Part shown: in pieces, positions 18,527 through 27,249 of the stretch | Layout of the letters: each line of letters begins with the position of its first letter | Position numbering within the stretch: the stretch's first letter is position 1 | IMG/VR virus record: IMGVR_UViG_3300024520_000060 | Location: 1-64,000 of that record | DNA: 64,000 nt | DNA from: a virus | Reading direction: 5' to 3' (one strand) | Position numbers and translations under genes: made by a program | Notes under the pieces: model-generated | Seen by the model: only the letters and a program-made list of their open reading frames with translations | Databases searched by the model: none | Told to the model about the DNA's origin: nothing

Positions 18527-18918
18527 GCGAGGGGTACGTTGGTGGCGTTGCCGCCGATGGAGAAGCCTGTGTACTCGCCGTCAGCGAACTTCTTCAGGAC
18601 TTCCGGGGAGTCAGGCTTCATTGCGATCAGGAGCCCGGTATGCTTGGTCACAATGCCCAGGGAGTCGGCGATGTCGCCGGTCAGGGGGAACATGAAGGTG
18701 ATGTCGCCGATCTGATCACCCGTGTGCATCTCTTTCGCCACCCGCGAGTTCTTCGCGAAGTCGAACGAACCCTTGAGCATTACGGGTTCGGGGATGTGGT
18801 CGCCCTGGAGGTCGAAGTAGGGCTCGCCGTCAGCCTTGCAGACGATGGCGAAGCCAAAGACGAGACCTAGGGAGTCATCAACCTTGAGGATGGAGGAGGT
18901 CTGGAGGTGAGATGTCAT
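18523..18918 (-). CDS. Prohead maturation protease domain (XkdF/S78-like)
   Basis: 131 residues: SLGLVFGFAIVCKADGEPYFDLQGDHIPEPVM, then EMHTGDQIGDITFMFPLT and a terminal GEYTGFSIGGNAT. This is the XkdF-like putative serine protease pattern, in which the FSIGG motif is normally followed in the same chain by VDRPA. Here the ORF stops after TNVPLA, and VDRPA is supplied by the next ORF starting within the stop (ATGA). It processes scaffold and capsid during head maturation. Confidence 0.75.
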   Translation of the reverse strand: MTSHLQTSSILKVDDSLGLVFGFAIVCKADGEPYFDLQGDHIPEPVMLKGSFDFAKNSRVAKEMHTGDQIGDITFMFPLTGDIADSLGIVTKHTGLLIAMKPDSPEVLKKFADGEYTGFSIGGNATNVPLA

Positions 18919-18980
18919 AGTGTGACGAGTCCGATAGTAAGGCGAGTGACGAGCCGAGCGAAAGGGAAATCCTCAGATTC

Positions 18981-19964
18981 CTAAAGGAACTCCACAGAAA
19001 GTCCAGGCACAGGCGCCAGTTCCTTGATCCGAGTCCCCACCGCGCAACGACATTGGATGTCTTCTTCCGCGACACCGAATCCACCTGGAATCAGGGTTGT
19101 ATTACCTTTTCCTGAGGTAAATCGTTCGCCGAATTGTACGACCTGGCCGTGCATGGAACTGTGCGTACCACGGACCCGCTCGTCAAGGGCAGTGTTCCAC
19201 TCGGTGGAGAGGCCAGCAGGATCGAGGCCAGCCGCGATGGCTTGCTCGTACATGGCTAGGTTGCCCGCGTGAACGCTACCAAGCGCCTCCGTGCGGGCGA
19301 TGGTCGTGGCACGGAAGTCGATGAATCGCTCCCGGTAGCGGTCGACCATGCGGTCGATCTGAGTGCGGGTCAGGGGCTTGTTCTGCTCGATGGCCCGTCG
19401 GACCGTGGAGTCGAATCGTTTGTCGCGGAGAGCTCGATCGAAGATGGCCTTGTCACCTTCGCTGAGCAATCGCTTGTAGTTGTTCACCGCCTTCACCTGA
19501 TGCTCGGTGAGGCCGATGGAGTCCTTGAAGTTCCGAGCCTGCTGTGCAGGGTTGGCCCCGGTCCGGATACCTTCAAGGATCGCTTCGCGTGTCGCCCGGG
19601 CCTGGGCCTGGGTGAACTCTCGGACCAGCCGCAGCTGGTTTTCTCGCGCCAGTTGCATGGCGAAGGGGTTCGTCTGGTCGAAGTGGACCACGAGGAACTC
19701 GAGGTTCTTGTTGAGGAACTCAGCAGTGTCCTTGGCGGCAGCCACGAACGCTTCGGTGTATAGCCCACCCAAACCTGGCGCACGGCGCAGGGTCTCTGTG
19801 AGGGCTTCCTCGAATCTGCCTCGCTCGAGCAGGTCTGCAATGTGAGCGAGGTCGATGTCAGACTTGATGTCCCTGACCAGCAGAGAGAACCCCGAAGCAA
19901 ACTGGGGTGCTTGCGCAGCCACCAGTGCCTGGAGCCTCTCTGCTGGATCGAGGATGTCAGCCAA
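18981..19964 (-). CDS. Head morphogenesis protein (SPP1 gp7 / Mu F-like)
   Basis: 327 residues. The C-terminal third contains TTIARTEALGSVHAGNLAMYEQA, then EWNTALDERVRGTHSSMHGQVV and EEDIQCRCAVGTRI. This is the Mu gpF/SPP1 gp7 domain with its conserved RT.A, ALDERVR..H and CRC motifs. Such minor head proteins sit inside the capsid near the portal and may be ejected with DNA. It lies between neck genes and the protease, slightly out of the more common position directly after the portal. Confidence 0.85.
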   Translation of the reverse strand: MADILDPAERLQALVAAQAPQFASGFSLLVRDIKSDIDLAHIADLLERGRFEEALTETLRRAPGLGGLYTEAFVAAAKDTAEFLNKNLEFLVVHFDQTNPFAMQLARENQLRLVREFTQAQARATREAILEGIRTGANPAQQARNFKDSIGLTEHQVKAVNNYKRLLSEGDKAIFDRALRDKRFDSTVRRAIEQNKPLTRTQIDRMVDRYRERFIDFRATTIARTEALGSVHAGNLAMYEQAIAAGLDPAGLSTEWNTALDERVRGTHSSMHGQVVQFGERFTSGKGNTTLIPGGFGVAEEDIQCRCAVGTRIKELAPVPGLSVEFL

Positions 19965-19965
19965 C

Positions 19966-20541
19966 TCAGCTGTTCTCGTTGCCGAGGTCGATGAAGGTGA
20001 TGTCCACGGTGCCCGTCAGGCTGACCGTGTCGTCGACCGTGACCGGAGTCGGGAGGCCGATGTTCCAGTAGACGCCGCAGGTGGCCGAGTCGGGCAGGAC
20101 GGAGGCCGGGGTGGCCGTCGCCTGAGCGTGCGAGTCATAGAGCGCAGCGGGCGTCAGGTCCGAGGCGTCTTCGTCCTGCTTCTCGATGATGTTGATCATC
20201 GTGGTGGCGAGCGTCTGAGCCGAGGCCGGTTCCGAACCGAGGCCAACGTCCATGTCCGTGCCGATCACGATGCCGGTGGACAGGTTGCCCTTGGTCATCT
20301 CGACGTTGGTCTCGCAACCGAGAATCATGATGTTGCGATCCTGGAAGTCGAGCAGCTGTGCGCTGCCGTAGTCCAGGGCTGCCGTGATGGAGACCACGAC
20401 GTCGGTGAGGGTGACACGAACACGCTGAACGGCATGGAACTGCCGATCGACGGCAGTGCCGGAGTCGCCAGCGCCGGGAGCGGCACTGTTCGCGTCTTCG
20501 AGATGGGGAATCAGCGTAGGCTGATGGAGATGAGTTGTCAT
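19966..20541 (-). CDS. Structural-module protein, unknown
   Basis: 191 residues, Thr/Asp-rich, without membrane segments. It includes RVRVTLTDVVVSITAALDYGSAQLLDF, then LGCETNVEMTKG, and ends in SLTGTVDITFIDLG; this beta pattern is compatible with a head decoration or minor capsid protein. It starts after a short hairpin-bearing gap and ends 2 bases before the SPP1-gp7-like gene. No family recognised. Confidence 0.55.
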   Translation of the reverse strand: MTTHLHQPTLIPHLEDANSAAPGAGDSGTAVDRQFHAVQRVRVTLTDVVVSITAALDYGSAQLLDFQDRNIMILGCETNVEMTKGNLSTGIVIGTDMDVGLGSEPASAQTLATTMINIIEKQDEDASDLTPAALYDSHAQATATPASVLPDSATCGVYWNIGLPTPVTVDDTVSLTGTVDITFIDLGNENS

Positions 20542-20593
20542 TGGAAGTTTCCGTGTGGTACCAGAAAGGGGTTCTCAGAGTGCGACTCTGAGG

Positions 20594-20971
20594 CTACTCG
20601 CTTCGCGAGATGCAGTTGTAGACGGCCTGAGCCGGGTCTACGAGGACCTGGATCACGTTGTAGGTTGTACCCAGAATCGTGATCCGGTCCCCCGGGGTGG
20701 GCACAGTGCTTCCCCCGTTGATCGTGTCTCCGAGAAGGGCAATCAGAGTGTCTGCCTCCTCGGTGAGAGTTGCGTCGACTCGGTTGCGGTCGAGGATGTC
20801 GATGAATCCCTTGCACGCGTGGGACGCGGTGGTCGGGTTGGTTCCGCCGGTCAGCTGCCCACCAGTGCGAGATCCACCCGTGACCTTGATCAGCGTGGCA
20901 TCGTTGACACCAGGACCGATATTGTCCTTGATGAGCTTGGAGATGTCGACTCCGAAGAGGGGGTTGCCCAT
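20594..20971 (-). CDS. Neck / head-closure-like protein
   Basis: 125 residues. The C-terminal GDRITILGTTYNVIQVLVDPAQAVYNC matches the small beta-barrel head-closure or stopper proteins, whose usual ending is GD.I...G..Y.V..V. The N-terminal helix begins MGNPLFGVDISKLI, as in many neck proteins. It overlaps the next gene by one base. Role as connector between portal and tail is inferred from position and this pattern. Confidence 0.6.
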   Translation of the reverse strand: MGNPLFGVDISKLIKDNIGPGVNDATLIKVTGGSRTGGQLTGGTNPTTASHACKGFIDILDRNRVDATLTEEADTLIALLGDTINGGSTVPTPGDRITILGTTYNVIQVLVDPAQAVYNCISRSE

Positions 20972-21582
20972 TAGGCCAGTCCGCCGTTCAAGCCGAAGTC
21001 ATCCTCGTCGAATGCGGAGTCGCAGTCTGTACCCCTGGAGACAGGAGTGGCGAAGCCAGAGCTGGTCCCAGCTTCTGTGTAGCACTTGGTGTAGTCGTGG
21101 GCCACCTGAGGCAGGCGAACATCGCTGGCCGTACCCTCCGTGCCTACGAAGAACAGAACCGAGGCCGAGCCTGCGCCAACCCTCTTGATGTTGGAGCCCT
21201 CGCCCGGGGAGGTGGAGGATGCGGCGTCCACCAGGATCATGCCGGCGAGCCACGCCTGAGCGTAGAACATGTCGTCCGGAGTGGTGCCGTCAGCGACTGC
21301 CGTGCCACAGTCCTCGGCGTTGTCCCGGGGCCATGCGCGAGGCTGACCCGCCACCGTCTCGTCACCCGTGAAGATGAGAGCGCGGTCGATCCAGTCTGCA
21401 GCCTGCACGAGCGCACGCTTCTCGTCGTCCGCAGCCGCAGTCACGGCAGCGTCCCATGCAGTCTTCTCCGCACCGAGCCTGCCGTTCCAGAAGGTCGTGG
21501 TCTCAGCAACCGCGTTGGTGGCGGTGAGGGCGTAGACGGAGAAGGTGTCCGCTCCGATGGTGATTGTGTCGATGACTGCCAT
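20971..21582 (-). CDS. Head-tail adaptor, DnaT-like neck protein
   Basis: 203 residues. TFWNGRLGAEKTAWDAAV...KRALVQAADWIDRALIFTG followed by GQPRAWPR is the pattern of the DnaT-like putative adaptor family of neck proteins (a helical bundle binding the portal). It precedes the head-closure protein gene, as expected for an adaptor. Confidence 0.7.
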   Translation of the reverse strand: MAVIDTITIGADTFSVYALTATNAVAETTTFWNGRLGAEKTAWDAAVTAAADDEKRALVQAADWIDRALIFTGDETVAGQPRAWPRDNAEDCGTAVADGTTPDDMFYAQAWLAGMILVDAASSTSPGEGSNIKRVGAGSASVLFFVGTEGTASDVRLPQVAHDYTKCYTEAGTSSGFATPVSRGTDCDSAFDEDDFGLNGGLA

Positions 21583-21586
21583 GGCA

Positions 21587-21823
21587 TTACGGCTGGTTCA
21601 GGAGGAACTGGAGATCAGCTCGGAGTTGGGCGAGGGTAGCCGGAGGGATGACGTAAGCGATAGCGACTTCTTGCAATTTGCTGAGACGAGCATCTAGAAC
21701 AAGCAGTTCGGCCTTGGTGCTGGCTGGGACGTTGGGGGAGATGGCAGAACCAAGATCACGAGTGATCTTGGCGAGCTCTTCAGTGACGACGTAGAGCATG
21801 TGGGCTTCGTCGTACTGAACCAT
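21587..21823 (-). CDS. Small helical protein, unknown
   Basis: 78 residues from the ATG at 21823, which overlaps the previous stop. It is a predicted all-helical protein (MVQYDEAHMLYVVTEELAKI, then KAELLVLDARLSKLQEVAIAYVI and QLRADLQFLLNQ). The longer upstream frame is a shadow of the neighbouring gene. Lying between fibre-like and neck genes it is probably structural or an assembly helper. Confidence 0.6.
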   Translation of the reverse strand: MVQYDEAHMLYVVTEELAKITRDLGSAISPNVPASTKAELLVLDARLSKLQEVAIAYVIPPATLAQLRADLQFLLNQP

Positions 21824-22692
21824 CAGGTTTCTCTCCGTCGCATGTAGACAGTCGCGACGCCGTCCACAATGGTAGTTGGACTCAGCACCCCGTCGATATC
21901 TCCCCAGTTGACGGACAGGAAGCCATTTGCTGCGAAGTTGTCGTTGAGGTCGAAATCGGACGCCCCATCGGCAGGGCTGGTGACGACCACGCCGGTCAGT
22001 CGCGTGCTGTTTCGCCACACCACAAAGTCCCCACTCGGCGTTACGCTTCCGTCGTGTTGGGCGACCATGCCTACAATGGTGACGGCATGGACCGGAGAGT
22101 GACCGGAGCCTCCACCGTTTGCGAGTACGTTGCCTCCGTATCGTAGATACGATTCAGCGGTCACGTTGCCGTTGCGGCCAAACTGGTAGATTTCCAACTC
22201 GCCGAGCCACTTGGCGCGGTCGGAGTCGTAGTGGAAGGCCCAGTTGAGGTCGGTACGGTACCAAGGCTTGCCGTGGTAGAGCGCGGACGGGAACGAGTCG
22301 CCAGAGTTGGTAGCCTCCACCAACTTGACGAATCCGTCCGAGGTATACATGCGCCACACACCGTCACGCTCAACCCAGTGGAGGGCCTCGCCGATTTCAA
22401 GCGTGCCCTTCCAGAGCTGACGATCAGTGGAGCCATCGTAGGCCATGATCGTGATGAGGTTCGAGACGGAGGCGTGCGTGTTGGTCACGACAATGTGCCG
22501 GATCTGAGCTTCGACGCCCGACGCTGGTTGGTACAGCGTGGTCGTAGTCGCGGTCGAGATCGTGCCCTGACTGAGAGGAGCTACGATGTCGGACGGCCCC
22601 GTCGCGTGCGTCGTGCCAAACACTCCGTATTCGATCGTGCCGGCGGAGCCGGTGACAACTCTGGGATAGACTGTATTGGATGCTGAGTACAT
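21823..22692 (-). CDS. Fibre- or decoration-like structural protein
   Basis: 290 residues starting at the ATG at 22690-22692. It is rich in Gly, Ser, Thr and aromatic residues (LYHGKPWYRTDLNWAFHYD, WLGELEIYQFGRNGNVTAES, ANGGGSGHSPVHAVTIVGM), a pattern of beta-structured surface proteins. It follows a collagen-like protein gene with a four-base overlap and is followed by small neck genes, so head fibres are a reasonable guess. Confidence 0.5.
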   Translation of the reverse strand: MYSASNTVYPRVVTGSAGTIEYGVFGTTHATGPSDIVAPLSQGTISTATTTTLYQPASGVEAQIRHIVVTNTHASVSNLITIMAYDGSTDRQLWKGTLEIGEALHWVERDGVWRMYTSDGFVKLVEATNSGDSFPSALYHGKPWYRTDLNWAFHYDSDRAKWLGELEIYQFGRNGNVTAESYLRYGGNVLANGGGSGHSPVHAVTIVGMVAQHDGSVTPSGDFVVWRNSTRLTGVVVTSPADGASDFDLNDNFAANGFLSVNWGDIDGVLSPTTIVDGVATVYMRRRET

Positions 22693-23117
22693 CAGAAAAT
22701 GTAGTTCAGTTTTCGGTTCTCGGGAGCAGCAGCACCGGCAGCACCTGTGGCTCCGATGATGTTCGTGGAGAGGGCCCAAGCTGAAGAGACGACCTGGTAC
22801 ACATCCCCGTTGGTCTCATTGAGGTACATGTCCCCTTCTTCATCGCCGCCGATGAGGGAAGGAGCTCCGGCAGCTGTGCGCCAGTCGTTTCCATCGACCC
22901 CGGGGTCTCCCTGTGCGCCAGTGGCGCCCGTGATGTTGGAGACGAAGGCCCATACGCTGGACTGCACCTGGTAGATGTCGTCCGCCGTGGTGTCGAGGTA
23001 CATGTCCCCTTCTTCGTCACCTCCAATGAGGGAGGGGGCTCCTGCGCCCACGCGCCAGTCGTTTCCGCCTCCGCTGCCTCCGCTGACGTTCTCGCCGTAT
23101 GCTCTCGGGAGTGTCAT
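22692..23117 (-). CDS. Collagen-like repeat protein, head- or tail-fibre component
   Basis: 141 residues with an internal duplication. NDWR.(G/A)AGAPSLIGGDEEGDMYL occurs twice (about residues 19-41 and 76-98), each copy followed by D.YQV.SS.WA and a Gly-X-Y triplet run (GATGAQGDPGVDG and GATGAAGAA). Such Gly-rich modules occur in phage fibres and head decorations, where they trimerise. The two copies probably arose by tandem duplication. Confidence 0.65.
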   Translation of the reverse strand: MTLPRAYGENVSGGSGGGNDWRVGAGAPSLIGGDEEGDMYLDTTADDIYQVQSSVWAFVSNITGATGAQGDPGVDGNDWRTAAGAPSLIGGDEEGDMYLNETNGDVYQVVSSAWALSTNIIGATGAAGAAAPENRKLNYIF

Positions 23118-23491
23118 GACAGGAAGGACTGAACGTCCACCCTCCAGGTCGTGACCCCGGCAGAGAGTGCCGAAGTCACTGCGACATTGATACGACGGAT
23201 GGGACCGGCGAAGTCGACTTGTGTTAGCGCAGCAGCATCCTGAACGCTGCCTGTAGGAGCCTCGAGGTGCGGGTTCACATCACTGGCCAGCGTGACGGTG
23301 AACTCTCCGGTCTCCGTAGCGGCATCGATGGGATCGCCACTGACGTCGAACATCTTGATTCCCAGGAAGCTGTGAGGCAGCAGGGTCTCCGCGAGTTCCA
23401 TGTCCACCGAGTCCGTAGGCCCAGCGTCTGCAGACCTGACAGTCTGGATGACACCTTGGGCTCGCTGGGTATGGGTGGAGACGACGGCCAT
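23114..23491 (-). CDS. Small structural protein, paralogue of the following gene
   Basis: 125 residues of beta-type sequence. It shares a pattern with the neighbouring 125-aa protein: F..I.MF.V.GD.I, a TVT segment in the middle, and a TW...V..F ending. The pair is wedged between the portal and fibre-like genes, so they could be head spike or decoration subunits. It overlaps the next gene by 4 bases. No family recognised. Confidence 0.55.
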   Translation of the reverse strand: MAVVSTHTQRAQGVIQTVRSADAGPTDSVDMELAETLLPHSFLGIKMFDVSGDPIDAATETGEFTVTLASDVNPHLEAPTGSVQDAAALTQVDFAGPIRRINVAVTSALSAGVTTWRVDVQSFLS

Positions 23492-23494
23492 TCG

Positions 23495-23872
23495 TTACTT
23501 GTAGAAGGTGACGATGAGCTGCCAGGTGATGGTGAGTGACTCAGAGGCGAGCACACCTCGGATAGCCTCGACCGGACGGTTCTGCGTCTTGGAGACGGGA
23601 GCTGTCAGGTCGATCGAGGAGCTGTAGGGTTCGAAGGCAAGCGTCTTCGAGCTGTCCCCTCCCGGACCCATGGAGGTGACAGTACATGTGCCGGCGACGT
23701 CGACAATCTCATCGCCACCAACATTGAACATCCGAATCTGGACGAAGGTCTGGCGGAACGACCCACCGAGGTTCGTGAGGAGGATGTCGTCAGCCGCGAG
23801 GGCCTTGTCGGAGGTGAAGGTGACTTTGTCTGTACCTTCCTGACGATTGAGTACTGTGCTGTTGTCTGCCAT
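23495..23872 (-). CDS. Small structural protein, paralogue of the preceding gene
   Basis: 125 residues, same length and same pattern as its neighbour (QTFVQIRMFNVGGDEIVD, TVTSMGPGG, ITWQLIVTFYK). It probably arose by tandem duplication. It begins 2 bases before the portal stop region and is the first gene after the portal. Function unknown; virion surface role inferred. Confidence 0.55.
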   Translation of the reverse strand: MADNSTVLNRQEGTDKVTFTSDKALAADDILLTNLGGSFRQTFVQIRMFNVGGDEIVDVAGTCTVTSMGPGGDSSKTLAFEPYSSSIDLTAPVSKTQNRPVEAIRGVLASESLTITWQLIVTFYK

Positions 23873-23874
23873 GA

Positions 23875-25338
23875 CTACTTGCTATCTGAGGGCTTCTCGC
23901 CCTCCTTGGGTTTCGGTTCCGCCCCGGGCTGGGTGGGCATGCCGGGGATGTTGGTCCCGCCGAGGGCGAGGTCCGGGTCGAGGAGAACCGGCTCGGATTG
24001 CTCCGACAGGCCGATCAGCTCCCTGATTTCGTTGATGGCGGGATCGTCCGGAGCCAGCGGCGCACCGGCACGGGCCAGAGTCTCCAGAGCGTCGACGACC
24101 TGCTGGATCTCACGGTACTGGACCTTCTCGATGACGAAGGTGGGCCTGAGCTTGTCGTCCCACCCGTTCAGAGTCCAGATCGGAGTAAGGAGGTCCTTCT
24201 CCATCGTTTCCCGCACAGACTGAAGGCACGAGTCGATGATGAGGCCCAAGGACTGAGACTTGTCCTTCGCCAGTGCGAAGCTGCCGGTGGAGTCCCCACC
24301 CAGCAACATCTGCTCAACGCCGAGAACCCGCGCCATCTCACGGTTGATCCGTTCGATTGCTGCAGCGACTTCCTTCTGCCCCTGGGGTTCCCCCTGAAGA
24401 ATTTCGACGTCCCACTGACGGACAGACGAAGGCGCGTTGCGCTCGTCGGCTGTCGAGTACGTTGCACTGTCCAGGATCATCCCGAGCTCGGGATTCCGGT
24501 TGTGCGATTCGATGAAGTCCAGCATGGGCTGCTGAAGGGCTGTCGCCTGAGCCCGCGTGAGGGCTCCCTGAGTGACCATTTCCTCCATCTGCGTGAAGGG
24601 GCCCCGGGCCACGGGCATACCGCGAAGGTCCGTCTCGAACCCCCACGACTCCAGAAGTTCGAACCTCTCCAGCTTCACCGCGAGCTTGATGAGGTGCCGG
24701 AACAGGCCGAGGCCCTCCGGACTGTCATTCAGAGTGTCGTCTACCGTGTAGACAATCTTCTCTCGGGGGAGGTAGACCTCAGCCCCTGTCTGCGGATTCC
24801 GTTGAACCACGCCCATCACCCTACCCGTAGTGTCGATGTCCCACTTCTCAATCGTCTTCTGCGATCGAGGCTCGATGTCGAGAAGGCCGAACGCTCCGTC
24901 CTCTTCTCGGATCTTCGCTGTCCACTCCTGGATGCTGAACCCCCAGAAGCAGTACATCGCCGAGCGACGCACGATCCGGTGCCAGGGAGTGAGCATGTCA
25001 TGCATCATCTCCGTGACGAGTTCCGCCTTCTCCTCGGCTTCCGAGCTGTCGTCCGCCGGTTCGGCGTGCCAACCCGCCTTGCTCACCATGTTGATGAAGA
25101 ACCGAACACCAGCCGCCACAATGGCGGTGTTCGCCAACATCTCGGAATACGAGGTGAATCGCTCCTGGCCCTGAAGCCGAGAGTCTTTCTCGTTGTTGAC
25201 CACCTGCCCGGCGTACACGGCGACACCCGGAGCCCCGACTGTGTCGGTAGGCTGAGGGGTACTGTGTCCTGCGGCGATGTTCGGATCCAGCGGTGCTGCC
25301 TTGCGGATCCGGTTGTTTCGTCTGCTGCGTTTGCTCAT
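23875..25338 (-). CDS. Portal protein
   Basis: 487 residues. The pattern of MLANTAIVAAGVRFFINMVSKAGW, MYCFWGFSIQEWT, then NDSPEGLGLFRHLIKLAVKLE and INREMARVLGVEQMLLGGDSTGSFALAKDKSQ fits the DUF935/Mu gp29-like portal family. The C-terminus is Pro- and Lys-rich and disordered (EPKPKEGEKPSDSK). Portal dodecamers form the packaging vertex. It follows the terminase genes, separated by 138 bases that hold no clear gene. Confidence 0.85.
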   Translation of the reverse strand: MSKRSRRNNRIRKAAPLDPNIAAGHSTPQPTDTVGAPGVAVYAGQVVNNEKDSRLQGQERFTSYSEMLANTAIVAAGVRFFINMVSKAGWHAEPADDSSEAEEKAELVTEMMHDMLTPWHRIVRRSAMYCFWGFSIQEWTAKIREEDGAFGLLDIEPRSQKTIEKWDIDTTGRVMGVVQRNPQTGAEVYLPREKIVYTVDDTLNDSPEGLGLFRHLIKLAVKLERFELLESWGFETDLRGMPVARGPFTQMEEMVTQGALTRAQATALQQPMLDFIESHNRNPELGMILDSATYSTADERNAPSSVRQWDVEILQGEPQGQKEVAAAIERINREMARVLGVEQMLLGGDSTGSFALAKDKSQSLGLIIDSCLQSVRETMEKDLLTPIWTLNGWDDKLRPTFVIEKVQYREIQQVVDALETLARAGAPLAPDDPAINEIRELIGLSEQSEPVLLDPDLALGGTNIPGMPTQPGAEPKPKEGEKPSDSK

Positions 25339-25476
25339 GTGGTGACTCAGCTGGCCGTTGTGCTGGTGGGTTGCCCGCGTTGGGGCGAATGTTCAGTGCT
25401 TGAGGCCGCTTTGTCTCTGACAATCCCGATCATAACCTGACGAGGTCCAAGATGTATAGGAGAAAACGAGAAACTC

Positions 25477-27078
25477 CTACTGGTACCTGATCATGCGTCC
25501 TGGGGTGGTCGCCAGTCGTGGGCCGTTGTTCATGATGAGCTGATGGTAGGCCCGGGAGAGCGCATCGATCTGGTCCATATAGGTACCGTTCGGGAACAGC
25601 ATGGCCTCTGCCAGGAACGCATCGTTCCACTCGCCTCGGACAAGGTAGACGTTTCCGACCTCGACCTGGGCAGCAATGGGAATTGCTCGATTTTCCTTGC
25701 TTCCCGACTCAGGAGTGAACCTGACGTTGTACCCATGAAGCAGAATCGCGAGCGCACGGATTTGGGCCTTGCCTGCCTGTCCCGGGTCCTGCGGAATCGA
25801 GATGGCGACATTGTGCCCATCCCGAGTGGCCGCTCCGAGAATGTTCTTCTCGACGTCTGCGGGGCCCAGCCGGTACCTGTCGACGTCCGCAATGACGATT
25901 GACCCGTCCTTCATCTTCCCGAGCTTCACACTCGCGGTCCATGCCGCCTTGTTGCTGTCTGTCGCGGCGAGGTCATACCCCCTAGTCCATTGGGTGACCC
26001 CCTCCGGAACCTTGTCGAGCATGTTGAAGTCCGCTCGCTTGAACATACCCCCGCCCCGAGGAACGGGACGCTGGTTCAGCTGGGCATCCTCAGCGTAGCT
26101 GCCACCCTCAGATCTGAACATGATCTTCAGGTCATCGACCGCTGTCTTGTCGAACCGTTCCGGCCACGCCAGCTCACCGTCTTCCGTACGAGGATCTTGG
26201 GGGTACATGAGGATACCGTCCTCATCCGGAACGTAGTAGGGCAGGGGCTCCCCCTCCTCCTTGACGCGTCGCATAGGAGCTGGCTCGCCGAAGGAGCTCG
26301 GGACGGTAGTCCAGCTCTTGTGTGTCGGGTCCCCGTCCATCGGAATCACGAGGTGGGTCCAGTCCTGGTGTTGGGCCAGGTTGTTGATCACGAGCCCCGA
26401 GATGTCTTGTTCATGCAGCCTCTGCATGATGATCACGTAGACAGGACGCTTCTGGTTCACGAATCGTGTGGGCGTCGTCTCCGTGAACCAAAACCTCGCC
26501 GTAGCACGTTCAGCTTCGGATTCTGCCAGACCCACAGAGTGAGGATCATCAATGATGAACCTATGACCCCGACGACCAGTGAGGCCTGAACCCACAGATG
26601 CTGCGAAACGCCACCCCCTACCCGAGTTCGAGTATTCCTGCTTCCCGTCATGGTCCGCCTTGAAGATAATTGGCCAATGAGACTGGTACCATTCCGACTT
26701 GATGAGGTCACGGCAGTACATCAGATCTCGGGTAGCCAGGCCCTTCTCGTAGCTCGCGGAAATATACTTGAAGTGGTCGTTTCCACCAGGACCCCACTCC
26801 CAGGCAGGCCAGAAGACGTTGACCAGCATGGACTTGCAGAATCCAGGGGGAACGTTGATGAGGAGACGATCAATCTCTCCCCTGCTGACTGCCTCTAGGT
26901 GGGCCGCCATGGTCTCGATCGCCCACCCCGACACGAAGGGTTCCCCTGGGTGAAGACAGGGCCACGCAGCCTTCACAAACTCGAGCAGGGACCCCTGACA
27001 GCGGATCCTCTCCAGCTGGTGAAGAGCCTGCTTGGGGTTCTTCATCGCCTCGCCGAGAATGTCGTCGTGGTCTGTCAT
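25477..27078 (-). CDS. terL: Terminase large subunit
   Basis: 533 residues. ATPase: Walker A PPGFCKS at 77-83 (a variant with Cys before Lys-Ser), Walker B FIIDDPH at about 174-180, and coupling-motif-like IIMQRLHEQD. The C-terminal nuclease (Terminase_6C type) shows RGYDLAATDSN at about 366 and later Asp residues in an RNase-H-like fold. It packages DNA into the prohead with the small subunit. The ATG lies 12 bases after the zinc-finger gene stop. Confidence 0.92.
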   Translation of the reverse strand: MTDHDDILGEAMKNPKQALHQLERIRCQGSLLEFVKAAWPCLHPGEPFVSGWAIETMAAHLEAVSRGEIDRLLINVPPGFCKSMLVNVFWPAWEWGPGGNDHFKYISASYEKGLATRDLMYCRDLIKSEWYQSHWPIIFKADHDGKQEYSNSGRGWRFAASVGSGLTGRRGHRFIIDDPHSVGLAESEAERATARFWFTETTPTRFVNQKRPVYVIIMQRLHEQDISGLVINNLAQHQDWTHLVIPMDGDPTHKSWTTVPSSFGEPAPMRRVKEEGEPLPYYVPDEDGILMYPQDPRTEDGELAWPERFDKTAVDDLKIMFRSEGGSYAEDAQLNQRPVPRGGGMFKRADFNMLDKVPEGVTQWTRGYDLAATDSNKAAWTASVKLGKMKDGSIVIADVDRYRLGPADVEKNILGAATRDGHNVAISIPQDPGQAGKAQIRALAILLHGYNVRFTPESGSKENRAIPIAAQVEVGNVYLVRGEWNDAFLAEAMLFPNGTYMDQIDALSRAYHQLIMNNGPRLATTPGRMIRYQ

Positions 27079-27090
27079 AGCGCTCGTTTT

Positions 27091-27249
27091 CTATTCGGGC
27101 TTGTCATCAGCGGGTGTGCGTTTCCGACCCGCAGGGTCGGACTCCCACGCGTCGATCGCGCAATCGGAGCAGCAGTACTCGATGCCCCTGTATATGGGAG
27201 CATGTCCCTTGATGGGTTTTCCGCAGGGGCATACCCTACTCGGCCGCAT
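27091..27249 (-). CDS. 52-aa zinc-finger protein between the terminase genes
   Basis: The ATG lies inside the 3' end of the small terminase gene in another frame. The product has CPCGKPIKGH and then YCCSDCAIDAWESD, four well-placed cysteines for one zinc site, and a charged tail. Short CxC..CxxC proteins lie next to terminase genes in many phages, with unknown role. The overlap and the full reading to TAG just before the large terminase support it as a real gene. Confidence 0.7.
   Translation of the reverse strand: MRPSRVCPCGKPIKGHAPIYRGIEYCCSDCAIDAWESDPAGRKRTPADDKPE

Noticed and set aside
25340-25440. 28-codon ORF between terminase and portal
   Set aside because: MIGIVRDKAASS... with a poor ribosome site; too short and no overlap with neighbours.
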